Positions 55,311 to 63,291 of a DNA stretch of 64,000 nt are shown here, one piece after another. The stretch is from Alphaproteobacteria bacterium (GTDB lineage Bacteria > Pseudomonadota > Alphaproteobacteria > UBA9219), in the NCBI GenBank assembly GCA_028866275.1, contig JAGWIK010000006.1:1-64000 (forward strand). The letters are read 5' to 3'. The position numbers and the translations under genes were made by a program. Within the stretch, counting starts at the first letter, position 1, and every line of letters starts with the position of its first letter. The notes below the pieces were generated by a model. That model ran no database searches. It was not told where the DNA came from and saw only the letters and a list, made by a program, of their open reading frames with translations.

Positions 55311-56309
55311 TTACACCAGCCCCAGACACAGGCGAACCAGCTTTTCCCCCGCATCTTCGGCCTCAAAAGCCAGATGGATCGGCAAAATAACGGTTTCGGC
55401 GCGGAAGTCGGGTGGCAGACGCACGGCGTCTTTTTCGGTCGTCAAAAGACGCGCGCCCTGTTCTTCGGCACGCAGGCGCAGGGCGTCGATGTCGGTTTGC
55501 GTGTATAAGTGATGATCGGGGAAATCCGCCGTGCCGACAATGTTCAATTTAAGCGTTTTAGCCGTTTGATAAAATTTTTCGGGCCGCGCGATGCCCGCGA
55601 AGGCGATAAATTTGCCTTTGCGCACGTTACCGACGGGCATCGCCGGCCTGATATGGGCCTGAAAAACCGGCACGCGTTTGTATTTGCGGCTCTGCGCGGC
55701 AAGGCGATGTTTATCGCGCCCGATGATAATCATCGCGGCGGCGCGCCGCACCGCCGCCCCGAAAGATTCCCGCAACGGGCCGGCGGGCATCATATGGCCG
55801 TTGCCCAGACCTGTTTCGCCGTCGACCACCAGCAACGAAGCCGTCGGCGCGAAAAAGGGATTCTGCATGCCGTCGTCCATAATGATGCAGGTGCCATGCG
55901 CCTGTGCCTGCAACATCGAGATTTTGCGGTCGCTGCCCGCCCATGTCGGCGCGGCGGCGGCAAGCAACAACGCTTCATCGCCGACTTCCTCGGCATGATG
56001 CCGCTGGGGTTCGACATGGATGTTTTCGCCGTTGCCGCCATAACCGCGCGTCACGAAAACAGGTTTTTCGCCGTAGTCGCGGAACAGCCCGGCCAGCGCC
56101 AAAGCCACCGGCGTTTTGCCTGCGCCGCCCGCCACGACATTGCCGACGCATATAACGGGGATTTGCGGACGGAACGGCGTCGCCACCAAACGCCGCACCC
56201 CGCCCGCCGCCGCAAATCCCCACGACAAAGGCGCCAGCAGGTTGGGCAGCACAACCGACAGACGGTCGGGATTTTTGGCGGGCGGATACCAGAAGCGCGG
56301 CGTTTTCAT
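55311..56309 (-). CDS. lpxK: Tetraacyldisaccharide 4'-kinase
   Basis: 332 aa. Phosphorylates the 4' position of the lipid A disaccharide; inner-membrane associated. Blocks: MKTPRFWYPPAKNPDRLSVVLPNLLAPLSW, VICVGNVVAGGAGKTPVALALAG (P-loop), VFVTRGYGG, EEVGDEALLLA, IIMDDGMQNPFF and TADFPDHHLYTQTDIDALRLRAEEQGARLLTTEKDAVRLPP. Start is the ATG at 56309, eight bases after the waaA stop; the frame is open far upstream inside waaA but lacks similarity there. Confidence 0.95.
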   Translation of the reverse strand: MKTPRFWYPPAKNPDRLSVVLPNLLAPLSWGFAAAGGVRRLVATPFRPQIPVICVGNVVAGGAGKTPVALALAGLFRDYGEKPVFVTRGYGGNGENIHVEPQRHHAEEVGDEALLLAAAAPTWAGSDRKISMLQAQAHGTCIIMDDGMQNPFFAPTASLLVVDGETGLGNGHMMPAGPLRESFGAAVRRAAAMIIIGRDKHRLAAQSRKYKRVPVFQAHIRPAMPVGNVRKGKFIAFAGIARPEKFYQTAKTLKLNIVGTADFPDHHLYTQTDIDALRLRAEEQGARLLTTEKDAVRLPPDFRAETVILPIHLAFEAEDAGEKLVRLCLGLV

Positions 56310-56316
56310 GGGGCGT

Positions 56317-57591
56317 TCACGTGGTTTTTTTTGGCATCGACAGCCAGGGCTGTAATTCGACGATGATCTGGTCGAGCACATAACGTTTCCGATAGGCGAG
56401 CAATTGCGCGGCCTGCGCGCGCTTGTCGCGTTCGGCGGGCGCGTCGAGCAAGCGCCCCACCGTGAAGGCGATTTCATTGGCGTGGTGCAGTTGAATGGCG
56501 GCATCGGCGCGCACAAATTCGCGGGCGATTTCGGCAAAATTGGTCATTTGCGGGCCAAAGATGATCGCGGTTTCCAGCTGCGCCGGTTCGATGGGATTAT
56601 GGCCGCCCCATACGAAAGATCCGCCCAGAACCGTGACCGGGCATAAACGATAGAACAGCCCCAGCTCGCCCATCGTATCCGCCAGATAGATTTGCGTATC
56701 GGGCGTTATGGCATCGTTTGCCGACCGGCGCGCGACACGCATTTTTTCCGAAGCCAGATAGCGCGCGATTTCATCGCCGCGCGCGGCGTGGCGCGGCGCA
56801 ATAACCGTCAGCACATCCGGATGCGCCGCGATCATGGCGCGGTGCGCGGCGAGGGCCATATTTTCCTCGCCACGATGCGTCGAGGCCATCAGCCAGACGG
56901 GACGGTTCGCAATCTGGCCACGCAACCGGGTCAATTCGGCATCGTCGCAAGGCAGAGGCAAAGCGGCGTATTTCAGGTTGCCCAAACATTTGACCGGCGA
57001 CGCGCCCAGCGCGATAAGCCGCCCCTTGTCGTCTTCGGTCTGGGCAAGGCAAAGGCTGAAGCTGGACAGGATTTCCCGCGCCCAGCCGCGCGCACGATGC
57101 CAGCCGCGGAACGATTTATCCGACATGCGCGCATTCAACAGCACGGCCGGAATAAGCCGCGCGCGCAGGGCTTCGAGCGTGTTGGGCCATAATTCGGATT
57201 CGATCCACAAAGCCAGACAGGGCCGCCAATGCGCAAGGAAGCGGTTGACGCAGGGCATGCGATCGATGGGGACATATTGATGCATGGCATAAAACGGCAA
57301 ACGCGGGGCGACAAGCCGCGCCGCCGTTACCGTGCCGGTCGTCAGCAGAATGTGAAGATCGGGATAAACATCGTGCAATTTGTCGATGAGGAGCAGCAAA
57401 GAGGTCGCTTCGCCCACACTGGCGGCATGGCACCAAACCAGCCTGCCTTCGGATCTCGGGCGCGACGGGTAACCGAACCGTTCGGCAAAGCGCGCGGCGT
57501 CTTCGCGCCCGCGCGCACGGCGGCGACGCATATAAAGGCCGATAAAAGGCGCGCCGAGATCGGTCAGCGTACGGTAAAGGCTTGATAACAT
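56317..57591 (-). CDS. waaA: 3-deoxy-D-manno-octulosonic acid (Kdo) transferase
   Basis: 424 aa. Adds Kdo from CMP-Kdo to lipid IV-A. One N-terminal membrane anchor region, then RLVWCHAASVGEATSLLLLID, LLTTGTVTAARLV, PIDRMPCVNRFLAHWRPCLALWIESELWPN, NARMSDKSFRGW, GNLKYAALPLP, MASTHRGEE, TVIAPRH, YLADTMGELGLFYRL, VTVLGGSFVWGGHNPIEPAQLETAIIFGPQMTNFAE. Upstream partner of lpxK, a common pairing in alphaproteobacteria. Confidence 0.95.
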   Translation of the reverse strand: MLSSLYRTLTDLGAPFIGLYMRRRRARGREDAARFAERFGYPSRPRSEGRLVWCHAASVGEATSLLLLIDKLHDVYPDLHILLTTGTVTAARLVAPRLPFYAMHQYVPIDRMPCVNRFLAHWRPCLALWIESELWPNTLEALRARLIPAVLLNARMSDKSFRGWHRARGWAREILSSFSLCLAQTEDDKGRLIALGASPVKCLGNLKYAALPLPCDDAELTRLRGQIANRPVWLMASTHRGEENMALAAHRAMIAAHPDVLTVIAPRHAARGDEIARYLASEKMRVARRSANDAITPDTQIYLADTMGELGLFYRLCPVTVLGGSFVWGGHNPIEPAQLETAIIFGPQMTNFAEIAREFVRADAAIQLHHANEIAFTVGRLLDAPAERDKRAQAAQLLAYRKRYVLDQIIVELQPWLSMPKKTT

Positions 57592-57686
57592 GAGGATTTG
57601 AATGACGGGTGAAGCGCAGCTGTTGACGATTTATCAATCTTATGGGCTTTATTATCCAGATACAAATGGCTTTTTTTCGAGTTTCC

Positions 57687-58322
57687 ATGGCCCGCACACC
57701 CGACAAAGACGACAGCCTGCAAACCTTGATTCAACGACTCGACGCGACGATTGAAAAACCGTCGAGCCGCATTGTCGCGTTTATCAGCGCACGGCCCGGC
57801 GAAGGCACATCGACCATCGCCCGCGATTATGCGTTGGCATTGGCCGACATGGGCGAGCAGGAGATTTTGCTGATCGACGCCGGAAAGGTGGATAAGGATT
57901 TCTTTGCCATGCATGGGGCCGACCCTGCCAACGCCCTCGCCGATGTCGTCGCTGCGGGCAAAAACGTCCATGACGCCCTCTATGCGCTGGCCCCGCATTT
58001 AAGGCTGGGCCGTTGGGCCAAGCCGGGACGCGGACGCGGCGCCATTAATAAATTGATGAAAAACGACAAATTCTGGACGGGGTTGCGCGAACATTTCGGC
58101 ACGGTCGTTATCGACGCGCCGTCGTTACTGGATTCCGCCGACGGCGTCGCGCTGGCCGCCCGCGCCGACGCCGCGGTGATTGTGGTTGAAGCCGAAGCGA
58201 CGCGCGCGCCGGTCATTGAACATTTGCGCGACGCCCTGAACCTCGCCGACGCCAAGATCGCGGGCATCGTCATGAACAAACGGCGGTATTATATCCCGAC
58301 CGGGGTTTACCAGCGGATATAG
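57687..58322 (+). CDS. CpsD/CapB-like (BY-kinase family) ATPase with altered Walker A
   Basis: 211 aa. MinD/BY-kinase fold: ISARPGEGTSTIARDYALALADMG (Walker A, PGEGTST where PGEGKST is usual, about 37-43), EILLIDAGKVDKDF (Walker A' region, lacking the usual DxD) and TVVIDAPSLLDSADGVALAARADAAVIVVEAEATRAPVI (Walker B). The C-terminus YYIPTGVYQRI ends without a Tyr-rich cluster. In this exopolysaccharide locus it is the likely cytosolic partner of the separate Wzz/GumC protein. The missing Lys makes kinase activity doubtful. Start at 57687 chosen; the ATG at 57666 is possible. Confidence 0.85.
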   Translation: MARTPDKDDSLQTLIQRLDATIEKPSSRIVAFISARPGEGTSTIARDYALALADMGEQEILLIDAGKVDKDFFAMHGADPANALADVVAAGKNVHDALYALAPHLRLGRWAKPGRGRGAINKLMKNDKFWTGLREHFGTVVIDAPSLLDSADGVALAARADAAVIVVEAEATRAPVIEHLRDALNLADAKIAGIVMNKRRYYIPTGVYQRI

Positions 58323-58512
58323 ACGCGCCTGCTTCGAGCATTATACCGCGAACGTCGCCGGTTCCACTTGACGAATCTGCGCGACTGATATCTGCTTCGT
58401 ACATATTACAAATACAAAAACCATCCGGTTCGCGCGCGTTCCGGCAGGTTCGGAGCGAAGATGCACTTCGCCCGCGTGGCACGATATCTTTTTGCACTGT
58501 TTCAGGAGCGCC
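58323..58512. other. Intergenic region without feature
   Basis: 190 bp between the BY-kinase-like gene and the HNH gene on the same strand. Only a weak hairpin (GCGAAG-ATGCA-CTTCGC) is visible; it probably carries the promoter of the next gene. Confidence 0.35.
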
Positions 58513-59133
58513 ATGTTTTATGATTCGCATTCCGATCGAACGGAAGATCCCATCCCCTTTTTTGATTCCGTCGCCATCCTTAAATCTGTCCCGCGGTCGC
58601 ATGCCTATGTTTCGCCCCGGTTGCGACCGATCCCCATCAGGCTTATCGAGTTTAGATATACCGGTCATGAAAATATGGACTGGACGTGCGGCAAAGAAAG
58701 TTCGGTCATTAAAAAAGAATTCCGCCGGGAGGCCGTCTATCAGCTTTGCCGTGAATGGGGCGGCACATTCGCCCCGTCCTTTCTTGAGAAAATGGCGGAA
58801 GATTGCGATATCCACCATATACGCCCCCAATTTCTGGGCGGCCCCGATAGTGTGGAAAATTTCTGCCTTATGGACAAAAAAACCCATCAGGCGCTGCACA
58901 ACCATTTCAAGAAACAACTCAAGATATTGGCCGCGGCAAAAGCAAGACTGATGGATTCCAGCAGGGCATGCACGCTCCATTCCGAAAAAGATATTTTATG
59001 GAATATCCTTCGCACGCGTGATAACGAACCCGCCCCGCTTGTGCCGATCTATTGGCCCGAAGGAATGTGCCATATCCATGAGCTGCACGGTTTGCACGGG
59101 CGCGCGGCGTCACATCCGGCTTTGACGCAATAA
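58513..59133 (+). CDS. HNH-type nuclease-like protein
   Basis: 206 aa without signal peptide. Residues about 97-132 hold an HNH pattern: CDIHHIRPQFLGGPDSVENFCLMDKKTHQALHNHF (HH 101-102, Asn 116, His 125 and 129), as in HNH/colicin-like and phage-associated nucleases. The N-terminal 90 residues and the C-terminus are not recognised. AGGAG stands nine bases before the ATG at 58513. Embedded in an exopolysaccharide locus with no toxin, immunity or phage gene nearby. The 3' end overlaps the convergent propeller gene by 24 bp. Confidence 0.75.
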   Translation: MFYDSHSDRTEDPIPFFDSVAILKSVPRSHAYVSPRLRPIPIRLIEFRYTGHENMDWTCGKESSVIKKEFRREAVYQLCREWGGTFAPSFLEKMAEDCDIHHIRPQFLGGPDSVENFCLMDKKTHQALHNHFKKQLKILAAAKARLMDSSRACTLHSEKDILWNILRTRDNEPAPLVPIYWPEGMCHIHELHGLHGRAASHPALTQ

Positions 59134-60045
59134 CCCCATCCGCCGCAGGATTTTTTTGGCCAAAAGGCGTGGCGAGAAGGTCAGCCGCATGCCGTCGACC
59201 AGACATTTATTTTCGCCCCACGGCATCAGGGTGTGTACGCCATCGGTATACGCCTTTGCCGAAGGCCTGATATGGTTGACTTCACGTTCGGCGTAATCGT
59301 CCGGTGTGCAGGTCGTTATTTCCATAATACGGATCGACCCGCCGTAAAGGCGCGAACAATCCTGTGACGGGCGGTACAGCTTGCCGTCCGCCGTGAAAAC
59401 CGCGCCGGCGTTGCGGCTGCTTTGCGTGCCGCGCCGCACCGGATTTTTCGGGTGGGGAACCCATGGGCCCGCCAGCGTACGCGCATAAATCAGGTTCAAA
59501 TTATCATGAGGGTGATCGCTGACATCCGTGTAGGAAATCCACAGCAAGCCGTCTTTTTCAAAAAGAGTCGCGTCGGCCGCCGGTTTGTCGAGAAAGAGCG
59601 ATACGAAAGGTACCCATTGCCCGTCATTTTCGCGCCATTGGAAGATTTCGAGTTTTCGCGACGCGCTCGATTCCGGCATCATGAAGACAACGCCGTCGAG
59701 CCGGAACAAAAACGGAAACGACAGATGCGACCGCGCCGGCAGGTCGATGCGCATTTCGTCGATCAGGCCACCATCGCCGATCTTAAGCGCGGCCAGATGC
59801 CCCACATGGCTTTTTGCGTCGCAAATCTCGCACAGGATTGTATCGGTGCTGCCCGGCCACGGGAACGGGTCGGCCATATAGCGTTTGCGGTCGAAAGGCG
59901 CGATCCAGCGCACCGGCGGCAACCGCGTCCAATGCACGGCGTTTTCGATGGGTTGATCGACGACGCCGATCATCCAGTGGCCATAGAACAACACGCTGCG
60001 CACCCAATCGATCAAGCGGCGCGTTTTTTGTGAAAGACCGGACAT
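59110..60045 (-). CDS. GINT1-N-like beta-propeller protein of the polysaccharide locus
   Basis: 311 aa, soluble. It resembles the five-bladed propeller module (glucosamine inositolphosphorylceramide transferase N-terminal type, sometimes labelled formyl-transferase-related) found in polysaccharide gene clusters: RWIAPFDRKRYMADPFPWPG, LCEICDAKSHVGHLAALKI, HLSFPFLFRLDGVVFMMPESS, WISYTDVSDHPHDNLNLIYARTLAGPWVPHPKNPV and GGSIRIMEITTCTPDDYAE. This is typical of GH43-like sugar-binding folds. No catalytic role can be assigned. ATG at 60045 has AAGGA six bases upstream within the end of the preceding gene. Confidence 0.7.
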   Translation of the reverse strand: MSGLSQKTRRLIDWVRSVLFYGHWMIGVVDQPIENAVHWTRLPPVRWIAPFDRKRYMADPFPWPGSTDTILCEICDAKSHVGHLAALKIGDGGLIDEMRIDLPARSHLSFPFLFRLDGVVFMMPESSASRKLEIFQWRENDGQWVPFVSLFLDKPAADATLFEKDGLLWISYTDVSDHPHDNLNLIYARTLAGPWVPHPKNPVRRGTQSSRNAGAVFTADGKLYRPSQDCSRLYGGSIRIMEITTCTPDDYAEREVNHIRPSAKAYTDGVHTLMPWGENKCLVDGMRLTFSPRLLAKKILRRMGLLRQSRM

Positions 60046-60052
60046 GTTTTCC

Positions 60053-61156
60053 TTATCCATGCGAAACAGGCCGAGTATCTACCACTGCCCCATAGGCGTC
60101 AATGCAGCGTCCAACGGTAAAATCGCGCGCGCGGGCGCGCAAGGCATCTTTGTCAATGTCGGACGTCAGGGCGCGCGTCATAGCCTGTGCCAGTGCCGCT
60201 TCGTCATTCATCGGCACAAGAATGCCACAACGACCGTCTTGTAAAATTTCACGCGGGCCACAGGGACAGTCGGTGGCAACGACGGGCACGCCCTGCCCCA
60301 GTGCTTCGACAATGGCGTTCCCGAATCCTTCGCGGTTCGACGCGCTGACAAACAGGGCCGCATGCGCCAGCCATGCGTCCGGCCTCGCCTGAAAGCCGGG
60401 CAGCAGGACTTGATCGGCGATGCCGAGATCGCGCGCCAGTTTTTCCAACGCCGGCTTTTGTTCGCCGTCGCCGAGGATGACCAACCGCGCGGGCCGCGCG
60501 GCCACGACGCGGGCAAAAGCGCGCAGCAAAAGCGCGAAATTCTTTTCAAGCTTCAATCGCCCGATGCCAAGAATAACGGGCGTTGACGCGTCGGCCAGCC
60601 ACGGATGCGGCAAGGGAAATGTCGTATCGGGGACAACGTCATCAATGACGGGGTTATAAATGGTGACGACGCGGGTGCGCGGCGACAGAAAGCCGCGCCA
60701 TAAATCCGCGAGTTTTTTCGACACCGCGACAACGGTATCAGCGCGGGCGTAAAAAAGGCGCACGGCGGCGGCGAACAGGACAGACGCGCGACAGGCATCG
60801 ACACCTTCGGTGCCGTGTTCGGTCAGGATGAGTTGCGTTTCGGTGCGCGCCAATGCAACCGCCAACGCGGCGGCGATATTGGTATAGGGCAATGCGGAAA
60901 TGACCACGTCGAAAGGCCGCGCGCGCAGCAGGCGCGTCAGTTTCCACAAGGCGGCCGCGGTGCGGCGGGCGTTCAGATCGATAATGTCGCCGTCGAACCC
61001 AAGCGCGGGCGCAAGGCCGGTTTGCGCCCCGTAGACGGCAACGGTGACGGCGATACCCCGTCCTTTAAGTCCCTGCGCCAGACGCAGCATCGAGAGTTCC
61101 GCGCCGCCGCGGTCGTTAAGGCAGAGAAAAAAAAGAACGCGACGCGGCGCGGTCAT
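60053..61156 (-). CDS. Glycosyltransferase family 4
   Basis: 367 aa. GT4 layout with LNDRGGAELSMLRLAQGLKGRGI at the acceptor side, VVAVSKKLADLWRGFL, NPVIDDVV linker, GIGRLKLEKNFALLLRAFA and the donor motif VSASNREGFGNAIVEALGQGVPVVATDCPCGPREIL. ATGA overlap with the Wzz/GumC gene; next gene starts seven bases after. Assumed to add one sugar of the exopolysaccharide repeat. Confidence 0.93.
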   Translation of the reverse strand: MTAPRRVLFFLCLNDRGGAELSMLRLAQGLKGRGIAVTVAVYGAQTGLAPALGFDGDIIDLNARRTAAALWKLTRLLRARPFDVVISALPYTNIAAALAVALARTETQLILTEHGTEGVDACRASVLFAAAVRLFYARADTVVAVSKKLADLWRGFLSPRTRVVTIYNPVIDDVVPDTTFPLPHPWLADASTPVILGIGRLKLEKNFALLLRAFARVVAARPARLVILGDGEQKPALEKLARDLGIADQVLLPGFQARPDAWLAHAALFVSASNREGFGNAIVEALGQGVPVVATDCPCGPREILQDGRCGILVPMNDEAALAQAMTRALTSDIDKDALRARARDFTVGRCIDAYGAVVDTRPVSHG

Positions 61157-62397
61157 TTCCGGCGCAACGGCACAGCGCACAAAACCGGCAAACCCGTCGC
61201 GCGTTGCAACCGTTCGGGGGTCAAAAAACCGCTGCGCGAAAATTCGGTAAAAGCGGCGACCGCCGCCACAACGAACAACGACAGGATAAAGCCGGCGAGA
61301 ATGATGAGGCCTTGCAACTTCTTGGGTTCCGGCGGCGCCGACGGCGGTTGAATAACGCGCACGCTGCCCGCGCGGTCGCGTTCGTTGCTGTCATAGGCTT
61401 CGGCTTCGTCCAGCTTGTGCGCATAAATCGTGTATTCGCCGTTGGCTACCTGCAATTCCTGCTGCAGATCGTCATAGTGGCGTTCCAGCGCGTTAAGCGC
61501 ATCGAGCTGCGCGTTGATATTATCGTAACGGTCTTGCAGCGTCGCGCTGGACAACACCGCCATTTGTTTGCGCACGGCATCCCGTTGCGCCAGCAATTGC
61601 GTGCGCTGATCGGGCAGCGAATAAATTTTGTTATCGTTTTTGAATTGCTCGATCTGGTTTTGCAGGGCGATGACGCGGTTATGGGTGGCGTCCGCTTCCT
61701 GTTTCGCCTGCGGGCTGCGCGCGTCCATGTAAAGCTGGCGGCGTTTATCCATGTAAAGACGCAGCAAGGTGTCGAGGGCTTCGATCGCGACGGCGCGGTC
61801 GCGATGTTCAAACGACACGTTGATGACGGAAGATTCTTTTTCCAGATTTATATTAAGATGCTTTTCGAAAATTTCGGCGTCCTTTTCAAGACGGCGCGCG
61901 GCTTTCTGATCCGGCGTCAAGGCGGCATCGGCGCCGTCCCCCAACCTGTCGCGCAGAACCGAAACGACCTGTCCCACAAACGACCCATCGGCATTATCGG
62001 GAAACCATTTATCCAATTGGGTCGAAAGAAAAGTACGCAGGAAACCGCGCGGCTGCACCGGATACATCCGGTCGAGCCCGACGCTTTGAATGACTTGCTG
62101 ATGCAGGTCGGAACTGTCGAGGATGGCGACTTCGGCTTTATATATCTGATCTTGATCGAACGGAATCGGCGAAGGCTGTCCCCCCGATGTCGCGCCGGTT
62201 TCCGGCTGATAGACATATTCCGATCCCAAACGCACCACCAGCGTGCTGGTGGCCTCGAAACGCGGCACAGGCATGAAGGATACCGCGACGGCAAAAACAA
62301 ACGGCAAGGCAAAGGCCAGCAGCAGCCGCCGCCTGTATTTGTAATAAAAGACGAGGATTTCGCGCTTGGGCGATTCGAAAGCGGAGGCGGCCATCAT
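61153..62397 (-). CDS. Wzz/GumC chain-length determinant protein
   Basis: 414 aa. Two membrane segments (about 25-45 and 370-392) enclose a long periplasmic coiled-coil region (about 170-330). Wzz N-terminal part is LVFYYKYRRRLLLAFALPFVFAVAVSFMPVPRFEATSTLVV. The C-terminal membrane part is preceded by RVIQPPSAPPEPKKLQGL, the Pro-rich motif of this family. It has no cytoplasmic kinase domain, matching the separate BY-kinase-like gene nearby. ATGA overlaps on both sides couple wza, wzz and the glycosyltransferase. Confidence 0.93.
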   Translation of the reverse strand: MMAASAFESPKREILVFYYKYRRRLLLAFALPFVFAVAVSFMPVPRFEATSTLVVRLGSEYVYQPETGATSGGQPSPIPFDQDQIYKAEVAILDSSDLHQQVIQSVGLDRMYPVQPRGFLRTFLSTQLDKWFPDNADGSFVGQVVSVLRDRLGDGADAALTPDQKAARRLEKDAEIFEKHLNINLEKESSVINVSFEHRDRAVAIEALDTLLRLYMDKRRQLYMDARSPQAKQEADATHNRVIALQNQIEQFKNDNKIYSLPDQRTQLLAQRDAVRKQMAVLSSATLQDRYDNINAQLDALNALERHYDDLQQELQVANGEYTIYAHKLDEAEAYDSNERDRAGSVRVIQPPSAPPEPKKLQGLIILAGFILSLFVVAAVAAFTEFSRSGFLTPERLQRATGLPVLCAVPLRRK

Positions 62398-63143
62398 TGC
62401 GTGGGCGTGGTGTTGATGTTGTAGGCGACGCCCGCGCTGGGCGAGAACGGCAGAAGCTGGCGGATATTCTGGTCGACCCAGCGGTCGCTTTCGACGATGC
62501 CCGACGGCGGAACGAGGATCAGATCGCCGGATTCAACCGGCACATTCTGCGCCATGTCGAACCCGCGCTCCATTTGGGCGACATCGATGCGATAGGTTTT
62601 TTCATGCCCCGTATCGTCGCGGCGCACCAAAACGACATTGTCCGCTCCGGCGGCCGGCGTCATCCATCCCGCATCGGCCAGTATCTGCATCAGGGTTTCG
62701 CCGCCGGTCAAAATGACGGGCCCCGGCTTGGTTACTTCACCGCCGACATAGGCGCGCTGGCTGGCGAAGCTGCGCACAATGACAACCAGGTCGAGCTGTT
62801 TCAGATGCGGCGCCAGAACGGCGCGGATATTGGCGGCCAGTTCGTCGGCGGTCAGGCCCGCGGCTTGAATATCCTGGGCAAACATGATGGAAATCTTGCC
62901 GTCGGGGCGAACCGTCACGCTTTCATTCATTTCGGGCGCGAAGAAAAATTTGATATCGAGCACGTCGCCGGGGCCGATGCGGTAGACGGCGGGCGCCGCG
63001 GGCGGCAAGGCCGGTTCGGCTTTCAGCGTGGACAAGGGCGCGTAATCAGCGGGTTGCGTCGCGCAGGCCGCCAGCGACAGGAGCAAGGCCAACGCGGTGG
63101 CGGCAGGTTTAAAGCCCGGATATTTTTTATTTGTTTTGGTCAC
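62394..63143 (-). CDS. Polysaccharide export outer-membrane lipoprotein (Wza/GumB type)
   Basis: 249 aa. Lipoprotein signal with lipobox LAAC (Cys about 27). Poly_export domain: VYRIGPGDVLDIKFFFAPEMNESVTVRPDGKISIMFAQDIQAAGLTADELA, then SLBB-type repeats SQRAYVGGEVTKPGPVILTGGETLMQILADAGW and GDLILVPPSG. Forms the outer-membrane channel with Wzz. First gene of the wza-wzz-GT-propeller operon; the stop overlaps wzz by four bases. Divergent from the GH5 gene across 148 bp that contain a TATAAT hexamer at 63220-63225. Confidence 0.94.
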   Translation of the reverse strand: MTKTNKKYPGFKPAATALALLLSLAACATQPADYAPLSTLKAEPALPPAAPAVYRIGPGDVLDIKFFFAPEMNESVTVRPDGKISIMFAQDIQAAGLTADELAANIRAVLAPHLKQLDLVVIVRSFASQRAYVGGEVTKPGPVILTGGETLMQILADAGWMTPAAGADNVVLVRRDDTGHEKTYRIDVAQMERGFDMAQNVPVESGDLILVPPSGIVESDRWVDQNIRQLLPFSPSAGVAYNINTTPTQ

Positions 63144-63291
63144 GCGTTTGACTTTCCCTGAAAACCGACATGGGCATCTTACCGGCAGGTAATAGTTTCA
63201 GCAACTTTGGCGGGCGGATTATAATATTAAGAAGTTTATGGTTAATTAAGCGATCGAAGGTGATGATGGGCTTTGTCTTGCGGGGGATCGC

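Noticed and set aside
58270-58980. Minus-strand ORF (236 codons) opposite the HNH gene
   Set aside because: The plus-strand frame has a good ribosome site and the HNH motif; the minus frame lacks family features.
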